Positions 57,650 to 64,000 of a DNA stretch of 64,000 bases are shown piece after piece (position 1 is the stretch's first letter; the number at the start of each line of letters is the position of its first letter). The stretch lies in NCBI RefSeq assembly GCF_037151175.1, contig NZ_JBBCOR010000005.1, positions 289,637-353,636 of the forward strand, in the 5' to 3' direction. Origin of the DNA: Asaia sp003994335 (GTDB lineage Bacteria > Pseudomonadota > Alphaproteobacteria > Acetobacterales > Acetobacteraceae). The notes beneath the pieces were generated by a model. The model made no database searches, was not told the origin of the DNA, and saw only the letters and a list, made by a program, of their open reading frames with translations. The translations under genes and the position numbers were made by a program.

Positions 57650-58006
57650 ATGCTGAGATACCTTCCCCCTCTAGCACTTGCGGCGCTTCTCTCCGGCTGT
57701 GCTGGCCTGGGTCGCCTTCCGGGTACGACCGACGCCCAGTGCGTGCGCCAGCAAATGGCGCATGGCAGTTCAACGAATGGCACGCTGCCTTTCGACATGG
57801 CGGCCGGTCACTGCATACAGGTGGCTGGACCTGACGGTGGGAGTATGGGCGGTCTTGGTGCACGGTATCAGCCACTCGATCTGCGGTCTGACCCGGAACT
57901 CCAACGCATGATCGAAAGTCCTGCGCTCAACATCCCGGGATACCCCTACATTCCTAGCAACTCGTCGGCGCCGCCTGTCGGTAGGCGTTGGCAGTTGGTG
58001 CAGTAA
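57650..58006 (+). CDS. Lipoprotein, second of a related pair
   Basis: 118 residues; signal MLRYLPPLALAALLSGCAGL with lipobox LSGC (Cys17). TDAQCVRQQMAHGSSTNGTL, then PFDMAAGHCIQVAG, shares the spacing TDA.CV..(x)..PF..A..C with the gene at 57142. A rho-independent terminator follows at 58015. Probably a diverged tandem duplicate. Confidence 0.65.
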   Translation: MLRYLPPLALAALLSGCAGLGRLPGTTDAQCVRQQMAHGSSTNGTLPFDMAAGHCIQVAGPDGGSMGGLGARYQPLDLRSDPELQRMIESPALNIPGYPYIPSNSSAPPVGRRWQLVQ

Positions 58007-58014
58007 TCTTTCAG

Positions 58015-58036
58015 GCCGCTTTCGAGCGGCTTTTTT
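58015..58036 (+). terminator. Rho-independent terminator after the lipoprotein gene
   Basis: GCCGCT-TTCG-AGCGGC (58015-58030) with a UUCG tetraloop followed by TTTTTT (58031-58036). It ends the lipoprotein transcript just before the baseplate genes. Confidence 0.9.
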
Positions 58037-58048
58037 ATTGGACGCATC

Positions 58049-58969
58049 ATGGCGAACACGCTTCTGAACATCGAAACGATGCTCGGTTCCTTGTCGCGCC
58101 TCGGAGCGACTGCGCCGGTAAGGATTGGTTCGTTAACCCTCACTGGCATGGAAGTGCCAAGCGGCGTCACGTTCGGCGGCCAGCAGCAAATTACCATCCA
58201 TCGCCTACCGGGTGGCGATCGGGTGATCGATCTGGGCGGCAATGACCCCAACCGAATCGAGATGGAAGGTATCTTCCTTGGCCCTTCTGCCCAGACGCGC
58301 GCAGAGGCCTTGGCCAGGATAAGACGCGACGGACAACTCGTGCCCTTGCAGGTAGCAGGCTTGTCGATGCGTGTCTGGGTGCAGGCCTATCGCTACACCT
58401 ACGAGGCAAAAGGCGCGATCTGCCGCTATTTCCTCGTGCTCGAGCTTCCCGGTGAGTCGGCGAACACGAATACCGTTTCCACCTCCGCACTTTCGCATCT
58501 GATTGGAGACGACGCAACGAGCGCCTTGACCTCTATCACCAGCACGGTCGGCACGATTTCCCAGAGCGTCTCAAACTTTGCAGGGCAGGTGCAGACAGTC
58601 GTCGGCCAGGTTGCCCCTATCGCCAATCTGATCGGCGCTGGCGGCGCGTTGGCTCAGGTGTCTGACAAGCTGCAAATTGTACGAGGCGCGGCCACGGCCG
58701 GAACGAACCTGTCAGCCCTGCCGAGTGCCGCCTCATCCGTGATTGGTGGGCTGCAATCTGCTGAAAGCGGCCTGATGGATCTGGTCACACAGACCGGACA
58801 GAACATTGAGGGGATCACCCTCAACAATTCTGCCTCTCTTACCGCCCTTTCGCAGAACGCACAGCTGGCCAGCACGGCCGTTGATGCGGGCGGCGCCGTC
58901 AATCGGGCCGCGATCAACGCAGCAACCGCGACAAATGCGGCCATTCCCTCTCCCGCCGTTCATGGCTGA
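58049..58969 (+). CDS. Tail/DNA-circularization protein N-like (baseplate)
   Basis: 306 residues. LTGMEVPSGVTFGGQQQITIHRLPGGDRVIDLGGNDPNRIEMEGIFLGPSAQTRAEALARIR and VQAYRYTYEAKGAICRYFLVLEL match the Mu gpN/DNA_circ_N class. C-terminal half is Thr/Ser/Ala helical. First gene of the baseplate cluster; separated from the tape measure by cargo island B. Confidence 0.85.
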   Translation: MANTLLNIETMLGSLSRLGATAPVRIGSLTLTGMEVPSGVTFGGQQQITIHRLPGGDRVIDLGGNDPNRIEMEGIFLGPSAQTRAEALARIRRDGQLVPLQVAGLSMRVWVQAYRYTYEAKGAICRYFLVLELPGESANTNTVSTSALSHLIGDDATSALTSITSTVGTISQSVSNFAGQVQTVVGQVAPIANLIGAGGALAQVSDKLQIVRGAATAGTNLSALPSAASSVIGGLQSAESGLMDLVTQTGQNIEGITLNNSASLTALSQNAQLASTAVDAGGAVNRAAINAATATNAAIPSPAVHG

Positions 58970-58980
58970 TCGGGCGCACC

Positions 58981-59187
58981 ATGCAGACAATCCAGGTCAC
59001 GGCGGCCGATGTGTCGCTCTACCATGTGGCGGCCAGCCGGCTGAATGATGCCACGCAATGGTGGCGCATCGCCCAGCTGAACGGGATGACTGATCCCGAC
59101 CTCACATGGCTCCTCTCACCTGTATCCCTGCAGCTACCCAACATCGATCCGACGCAGAATAGCGGTGTGCCAGGGCTTGCTTCATGA
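58981..59187 (+). CDS. LysM-like baseplate/tail protein (gpX type)
   Basis: 68 residues: VTAADVSLYHVAASRLNDATQWWRIAQLNGMTDPDLTWLLSPVSLQLP follows the LysM-like 'LyhVA...l.dAt.WwrIA..Ng..DP.l' pattern of phage tail X proteins, which connect hub and tape measure. Confidence 0.8.
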   Translation: MQTIQVTAADVSLYHVAASRLNDATQWWRIAQLNGMTDPDLTWLLSPVSLQLPNIDPTQNSGVPGLAS

Positions 59188-60356
59188 GTGAGACGATCAC
59201 CGTTTCCGCAGGGCGCAGGATGGCCCGCAAGCCCAGGGCGCAAATTCTGGTCAATGGCCGCGCCGTCCCGGAAACGCGCCTCGAGCGGTTCGCACTTTCG
59301 CGAACGCGGTACAGCCGGGCCGACACGGCAGAAATCAACCTTGCGGTTGATCGTGCGGCGCTTGCGAAGATCACCGGCAATTACTGGTTTGATCAGGCAG
59401 TCACATCCGGCACTGCGACCGCCGATACCGATGTGCAAATCCAGATGCGGGACGAGGCCACGGCCGGCGCGCAATGGGTGACGGTTTTCCAGGGCCTCAT
59501 GGATCACGTCGAGTGGACCCCGACCGGTACCGCCCTTGTCGTCGAGTGCCGGGATTACCTCGCGAAACTGCTCGACCTGCGCGTGCAGGATGCGTGGCTG
59601 AACAAGACCGGAGCCGAACTCATGACGACGCTGATCTCGGCTGCTGGCCTCACGCCTCAGGTCTCCTTTCCCGCCAGCATGACCGGACAATACTGGCAGA
59701 TCGAACACAAGCGTCTGTCACACAGCGCACATGGCCGCTTTCAGACGGCGTTCGATCTGGCCCGGTATATCGCCAATTCGGCGGGGTGCGACCTGTATGC
59801 TTCAGGCAAGATAATCATCTGCAAGCCCTATCCGACCAGCAATGACGGTTCGGCGACGACACATACGCTGAAATATCAGGATTCCGGGCCGGACAAGGCG
59901 ATCGTCTCCAACGCCCTGTCATTGAGCTTCAAGCGTGACTACCAGATCGCCAAGGGCGTGGTCGTGCATGTCATGTCCTGGGACAGTCGGCAGAGGGCCA
60001 AGTTCGAGTTTTACTGGTCAGCGGAAGGCGGGTCGCCGAAGAAAGCTGCGAATGCTGGCACGCTGCACTCCTTCAAGGTGCCGGGCCGCTCGATGCAGGA
60101 CGTGCAGAACACGGCCAAGCAGAAATACGATGAGATCGTGGCTCACGGGCGCGAAGTCCATATGACGATCCCTGGGCGCATTTCGCTTCAGCCGCGTGAT
60201 TTCTTCACTCTGTCCGGCACCAACTCGACATGGGATGGCCAGAGCTACACGGTTGACGCTGTTTCGAGCACGTTCTCATGGGAGGGCGGCTTCGAGCAGG
60301 ATGTGACGCTGCGAAATCGCGATGTGACACAGGACGAGGCTGCTGACGATGCATGA
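59184..60356 (+). CDS. Baseplate hub protein (Mu gp44/P2 gpD-like)
   Basis: 390 residues, coupled to the LysM-like gene. RVPETRLERFALSRTRYSRADTAEINLAV, FQGLMDHVEWTPTGTALVVECRDYLAKLLDLRVQDAWLNKTGAELMTTLISAAGL and a C-terminal IPGRISLQPRDFFTLSGTNSTWDGQSYTVDAVSSTFSWEGGFEQDVTLRNRD are typical hub/D-protein features. Confidence 0.88.
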   Translation: MSETITVSAGRRMARKPRAQILVNGRAVPETRLERFALSRTRYSRADTAEINLAVDRAALAKITGNYWFDQAVTSGTATADTDVQIQMRDEATAGAQWVTVFQGLMDHVEWTPTGTALVVECRDYLAKLLDLRVQDAWLNKTGAELMTTLISAAGLTPQVSFPASMTGQYWQIEHKRLSHSAHGRFQTAFDLARYIANSAGCDLYASGKIIICKPYPTSNDGSATTHTLKYQDSGPDKAIVSNALSLSFKRDYQIAKGVVVHVMSWDSRQRAKFEFYWSAEGGSPKKAANAGTLHSFKVPGRSMQDVQNTAKQKYDEIVAHGREVHMTIPGRISLQPRDFFTLSGTNSTWDGQSYTVDAVSSTFSWEGGFEQDVTLRNRDVTQDEAADDA

Positions 60357-61008
60357 CGCAAGACAGATTGCCGCCGCTGCGAGCGGCATGATTGCCAAGA
60401 CCGTGCATGGCATCATCGCCTCGATCGACCCGGTGAACCACGCCGCCAAGGTGCTTGTGCAACCGGAGGGGATCGAGAGCGGCTGGCTGCCAGTCGCTGC
60501 CTTGGCTGCCGGTGATATCCGGATTGCTCGTCTGCCGAATATTGGAGAGCATGTCCTGCTCATCCCGATCGAGGGCGATGCCGAGCATATGCAGATCAAC
60601 GCCTTTCAATACGATACGGCCGTCACGCCCCCTGTTTCACCGCAGACAGGCAAGCCAGCCCAGGCCGGTGAATTGTTGATCATGGCCGGATGCGGCGCGC
60701 CGCCGTCTGGCGCGCAAACCGGTTCAGGTTCTCAGGCTGCAGGGGCCGCAACGCAAAACGCACCCTGGTGGCATATGACGCCGCAAGGCCTCTATTCCGG
60801 CACCGGGCAAACGACCGAAACGATGACGAATGCGGGGCTGGTCTGGCGAATGGGGAGCGTGACGATGACGCTCGGGCCTTCAGGCCTGTCCATCACAGGG
60901 GGCACGGTCACATCGGATCGAGACGTGCTGGCTGGCGGCATCAGCGGCAAGTCCCATATCCATACGAACGGCAATAACGGCGGCAATACGGGAGCGCCTG
61001 TTGCATGA
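60349..61008 (+). CDS. Baseplate assembly/spike protein V (Mu gp45-like)
   Basis: 219 residues overlapping the hub gene by 8 bp. HGIIASIDPVNHAAKVLVQPEGIESGWLPVAAL forms the OB-fold start, IGEHVLLIPIEGDAEHMQI follows and the C-terminal SGKSHIHTNGNNGGNTGAP carries the HxH spike-tip-like motif. Confidence 0.88.
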   Translation: MHDARQIAAAASGMIAKTVHGIIASIDPVNHAAKVLVQPEGIESGWLPVAALAAGDIRIARLPNIGEHVLLIPIEGDAEHMQINAFQYDTAVTPPVSPQTGKPAQAGELLIMAGCGAPPSGAQTGSGSQAAGAATQNAPWWHMTPQGLYSGTGQTTETMTNAGLVWRMGSVTMTLGPSGLSITGGTVTSDRDVLAGGISGKSHIHTNGNNGGNTGAPVA

Positions 61009-61367
61009 AGGCTATCTCACATTTCTGCGGTGGTGATCTGAACCTCGATACTGCCGGTGGTCTCGCTACGGTCAGCGGCGCGGATCAGACCAGGCAAGCC
61101 ATTATAAGACGGCTATGCACCAATCCTGGCGATTATATATGGCAGCCGAATTACGGCGCGGGCTTGCCGTCAAAGATCGGTTCACCCGCTAATCTCGGCG
61201 AGATACAGGCGCTTGTTGCTGAACAGATGGCACAGGAAGCGGCTGTCGATCAGACCCAGCCAATCCGTGTTACGGTCGATAACCCGAGCGTCGGCGTTTA
61301 TATCTGCAATATCCAGTATGTGGACCTGGAAACGCAGTCCGTGCAGGCGCTTCAGGTCACGAATTAG
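61005..61367 (+). CDS. Baseplate wedge protein gp25/W-like
   Basis: 120 residues. GGLATVSGADQTRQAIIRRLCTNPGDYIWQPNYGAGLPSKIG is the gp25/GPW signature containing RLxTxxGd and p.YG..l. Standard order V-W-J. Confidence 0.9.
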   Translation: MKAISHFCGGDLNLDTAGGLATVSGADQTRQAIIRRLCTNPGDYIWQPNYGAGLPSKIGSPANLGEIQALVAEQMAQEAAVDQTQPIRVTVDNPSVGVYICNIQYVDLETQSVQALQVTN

Positions 61368-61424
61368 CTTGTACATAGCCACATGATATGAGATTTTCGG
61401 CAATCATGGCCCTGGCTGGCCAGG

Positions 61425-61450
61425 AGGCGTCCTTCGGGGCGCCTTTTTTG
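61425..61450 (+). terminator. Terminator-like hairpin between gp25-like and baseplate J genes
   Basis: AGGCGTCC-TTCG-GGGCGCCT forms an 8-bp stem (one G-T pair) with a UUCG loop followed by TTTTTT. It lies inside an otherwise coupled baseplate operon, so downstream expression needs read-through or antitermination. Confidence 0.75.
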
Positions 61451-61464
61451 TTTCTGAGGCTTTG

Positions 61465-62589
61465 ATGGCGCTCTCGCTTCGCTCATTCACGACGACCGTT
61501 TCGACGGCTGTCACAGCGGCGCAGGGCGCGGCATCGTCGCTGCTCGATCTGTCAGTCGGAACGCCCGGCCGCGCGATCCTGGAATCAGTATCGGGCATGG
61601 GGCTGTGGCTGCAATCCGTCGCCCTACAGATCCTCACCCGCAACCGTCTCTCTACGTCTGAAGGCGAAGACGTTGACAGCTTCATTGCCGATTTTGGCCT
61701 GACACGCGAGCCCGGCGTTGCCGCAACGGGCAATATCCTGTTCTCGTCGTTTTCGCCTGCGACGGCCTCCGCTACGATCCCAGTTGGTGCGCTCGTGCTG
61801 ACGATCTCCAACATCAGCTACGCGGTCGTTGCAGACAGCACGAATGCCGCCTGGAACAATGCCGCCAACGGCTACATTCGCCCTGCTGGCGTTCAATCCC
61901 TGGCGCTGCCCGTGCAGTGCACGCAGACCGGTACGGCAGGCAATGCTTCCGCAGGTGCTATTTGCCTTCTCGGAACAGCCGTTTCCGGCATTGATACCGT
62001 TACGAACCCAGCCGCCCTTACGAATGGCGGTGACGGGCAAACCGACGCCGCAGTGCGTGCGGGGTTTGTGACATGGCTCAATTCCCTGAACCGCGCCACG
62101 CTTGCGGCGATCGAGGGGGCGGTCGAGGCGATTGCCACCAACATCATGGTGCAAGGCGTTGAGAACGCTGACACAGCAGGCAATTTTCTGCCCGGCAACA
62201 TCGTTCTGTACGTGGATGATGGGTCCGGTGCCGTTTCAGACGCTTTGATTGCGCAGGCTTATGCGGTCGCGAACGAGTACCGCGCCTCGCCTGTCTCAAT
62301 ACAGGTCGTCAGGCCTTCGGTCTCGACCCCCACCGTGAGTATGACACTGACCCTGGCACCGAACAGCAATGCATCGTCGGTGCAAGCGCTGATAACCGCT
62401 GCGATCAGCGGATACTTTAATGCCCTGGATATCGGGCAAGGCGCAGTTTACTCGCGCCTGAGCGTTCTTGCCTACGGCGCCTCGTCATCTGTCGTTTCCA
62501 TCTCGAACTTGCTGCTCAACGGCGGCACCTCCGACATTCCTGGGGAAACGGGCGTGGCCATCCGCGCCGGATCGGTGACCTATGGCTAG
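61465..62589 (+). CDS. Baseplate J-like protein
   Basis: Start ATG 61465 (a TTG three bases upstream is also open). 374 residues: SLLDLSVGTPGRAILESVSGMGLWLQSVALQILTRNRLSTSEGEDVDSFIADFGL, then NPAALTNGGDGQTDAAVRAGFVTWLNSLNRATLAAIEGAV are baseplate J signatures. Confidence 0.92.
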   Translation: MALSLRSFTTTVSTAVTAAQGAASSLLDLSVGTPGRAILESVSGMGLWLQSVALQILTRNRLSTSEGEDVDSFIADFGLTREPGVAATGNILFSSFSPATASATIPVGALVLTISNISYAVVADSTNAAWNNAANGYIRPAGVQSLALPVQCTQTGTAGNASAGAICLLGTAVSGIDTVTNPAALTNGGDGQTDAAVRAGFVTWLNSLNRATLAAIEGAVEAIATNIMVQGVENADTAGNFLPGNIVLYVDDGSGAVSDALIAQAYAVANEYRASPVSIQVVRPSVSTPTVSMTLTLAPNSNASSVQALITAAISGYFNALDIGQGAVYSRLSVLAYGASSSVVSISNLLLNGGTSDIPGETGVAIRAGSVTYG

Positions 62590-63211
62590 ACCGGGCAATG
62601 TGTCGCAAGGACAGTTCGCAAGTAGGCTGCGGGCGCTGCTTCCAGCGGGGTGGTTCCCCGGCGCGCCCAGCGAGGCCGAAGCCGAACAAGCGCCGGTCCT
62701 CAACGGCATGTTGCAGGGTATCGCTTCGGTGTTTTCTTGGGTCTGGGGGCAACTTCAGGGCGCCTACGATCAGCAACGCCTTGCGACCGCGACTGGCGGA
62801 ATGCTTGACATCTACGCCGAGGACTTCTTCGGCGAGGCGCTTCCCCGCTATACAGGCGAGAGCGACGACGATTATCGCGCCCGCATAAAAGCCGCCCTCT
62901 TCCCTACTTTGGGCACCAGGCAGTCTCTTGAGCGTGCGCTTGCGGCCAATTGGGAAGTAGGCTGGCGCGTTGTCGAGCCCCGGAATGCAGCAGACACCAA
63001 GGGATATGGTTCTGCGGCCACGCCCGGGGCTGGCGGCGGTTACGGGTACGCTGTCTCCGATCTCCGCTACGGGACACGGCTCACGCCATTCCAGGGCTTC
63101 GTACTCCTGAGCGACAATTCTGTTTCCACACCACCCTCAAACGTACTCACCGGGATCGAAGAGATCCGGGCGGGCGGTGTTGTAATCTGGGTTGGCAACG
63201 CTGCTTCCTGA
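62582..63211 (+). CDS. Tail protein I/gp48-like baseplate component
   Basis: 209 residues overlapping J by 8 bp. LRALLPAGWFPGAPSEAEAEQAPVLNGMLQGIA, TGGMLDIYAEDFFGEALPRYTGESDDDYRARIKAALF match the Mu gp48/DUF2313-type baseplate protein found between J and the tail fibre. Confidence 0.8.
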   Translation: MARPGNVSQGQFASRLRALLPAGWFPGAPSEAEAEQAPVLNGMLQGIASVFSWVWGQLQGAYDQQRLATATGGMLDIYAEDFFGEALPRYTGESDDDYRARIKAALFPTLGTRQSLERALAANWEVGWRVVEPRNAADTKGYGSAATPGAGGGYGYAVSDLRYGTRLTPFQGFVLLSDNSVSTPPSNVLTGIEEIRAGGVVIWVGNAAS

Positions 63212-63225
63212 CACAAGGAAATCCC

Positions 63226-64000
63226 ATGGATCGGAAGATCATCTACCCCGGCCAGATTCCGATGGTCGAGGACCAGCTTCAGGCTGCCCGCTTCACACAA
63301 ATCAGCGTCGGGCGTTTGGCTGGCGCGCTCTATGATGAGAGCGGGACTGGCGCGAGCGGCTTAGCCTGTACGCCCGGGTCCGGGTTATCAGTTACGATTT
63401 CACCTGGCCAGATAACCCAGCCTGGTACGATTGACGCCACCGCTTTCGGAGTGCTGCCTGCCTCAGCAAGTGCACTGCCGCGCCAGTACATTCTGGCTGA
63501 CCCGGTAAATATTGCCATTCCCGGAGCGGGCGCGACGTATGTCGTTTATGGAACACCGGGTACGACCGACACGGCAAATGCCGTCCTGCCGTATTATAAC
63601 TCCGCCAACCCGGCGCAGACCTTTGCCGGCACGTCAAACAGCGGCCAGACCCAGCCAACCGTGCGTACTGATGCGGTTACTATAGGAATCGCTGCGTCAG
63701 TCCCTGGCGGAAGCATTCCACTTTGGAGCATTGTCGTTCCAAGTGGTGCGACAGCGATTACATCGGCGATGATCTCGGCCGCGTCTGGTGCGCCGCTTTA
63801 TCCGAGCCTTCGCCGGCTCGCTATGAGGATCGTCGCGCCATTCAATGCTGCTCTGGCCGCCGCATTCGGCGGCTACCCCTCCAAAACGATCGTCGCCGAC
63901 CCCACCACCACCGGCCTCTTCTGGGTATCCACCGCCGACAACAACCTGATCACACCCGGTGAGTCTGGCGCGTCGTGGGTCAATCTGTTCGCAGGACTGG
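63226..64000 (+). CDS. Tail fibre/collar protein, N-terminal part (continues past the window)
   Basis: ATG 63226 behind AAGGAAATCCC opens a frame that is open to the window end (258 codons): MDRKIIYPGQIPMVEDQLQA, FTQISVGRLAGALYDESGTG, then Thr/Ala/Gly/Pro-rich segments typical of trimeric tail fibres. Position after the I-like gene fits. The receptor-binding end lies outside. Confidence 0.85.
   Translation, partial: MDRKIIYPGQIPMVEDQLQAARFTQISVGRLAGALYDESGTGASGLACTPGSGLSVTISPGQITQPGTIDATAFGVLPASASALPRQYILADPVNIAIPGAGATYVVYGTPGTTDTANAVLPYYNSANPAQTFAGTSNSGQTQPTVRTDAVTIGIAASVPGGSIPLWSIVVPSGATAITSAMISAASGAPLYPSLRRLAMRIVAPFNAALAAAFGGYPSKTIVADPTTTGLFWVSTADNNLITPGESGASWVNLFAGL

Larger units (their letters stand above)
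14065..64000. mobile_element. Prophage, myovirus with lambdoid early region (right end outside window)
   Basis: From the tRNA-Glu attachment core onward the genes follow a temperate phage plan: int/xis, recombination genes, CI/Cro switch, replication with internal origin, terminase-portal-scaffold-capsid, sheath/tube, tape measure, Mu/P2-like baseplate, tail fibre. Two cargo islands (about 43.83-51.49 and 53.64-58.01 kb) split the tail genes. No structural gene is visibly broken, so the phage could be functional. Lysis genes and attR/attL partner must lie beyond 64000. Confidence 0.93.

Overview
The window is high-GC, densely packed bacterial DNA. GapR-type (DUF2312) and GcrA-like proteins, a secreted/anchored Hint-domain protein of the kind common in acetic acid bacteria, and the style of the mobilization genes point to an alphaproteobacterium, plausibly Acetobacteraceae. 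This is inference: no chromosomal marker gene is present.

Layout. (1) 1-2118: a LysR regulator divergent from a flavodoxin-fold NAD(P)H:quinone oxidoreductase, with the stump of a medium-chain dehydrogenase between them. (2) 2579-6456: a Hachiman anti-phage operon (HamA nuclease, HamB helicase) followed at 15 bp by a DUF3223 gene, then an IS6-type transposase fragment. (3) About 6.6-14.06 kb: a mobilizable element with two related serine resolvases bracketing two cargo genes, an XRE regulator, an oriT-like hairpin, MobC, a MobA/VirD2-type relaxase and a membrane-anchored HTH protein. It ends at a 50-nt 3' fragment of tRNA-Glu(CTC). (4) 14.07-64.0 kb: a contractile-tailed (myovirus) prophage whose right end lies outside the window.

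The prophage has a lambdoid early region. A leftward operon (21.4 to 14.2 kb) encodes a YqaJ-type exonuclease, RecT, a DEDDh exonuclease, a PAPS-reductase-like protein, Xis-like and Int. An S24-type CI-like repressor faces a Cro-like gene across operators built from TTCCGCAC half-sites, and the same half-sites recur at the leftward promoter (O_L/O_R design). Between O_L and cI, where lambda keeps rexAB, sits a two-gene module (unknown + DUF1828). The rightward early operon carries RusA, an O-like initiator containing five iterons in its own coding sequence, and a P-position gene. Late genes follow: terminase, portal, scaffold, capsid, neck, sheath, tube, a tail chaperone with a canonical -1 slippery site (A-AAA-AAC), tape measure, then a Mu/P2-like baseplate series and the start of a tail fibre. 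No lysis genes were recognised.

Two cargo islands split the tail operon. Island A (43.8-51.5 kb) holds a histidine-kinase fragment, a secreted HExxH metallopeptidase bracketed by a duplicated 3' end of the upstream phage gene, an anchored unknown protein, a P22 immI-like module (divergent Arc-type repressors plus antirepressor) and a Hint-domain protein. Island B (53.7-58.0 kb) holds DUF4145, HicAB, two tiny proline-rich proteins, a Panacea/SocA-domain antitoxin coupled to a two-helix membrane protein, and two related lipoproteins. Together with Hachiman, the window is a dense stack of defence, exclusion and immunity functions.
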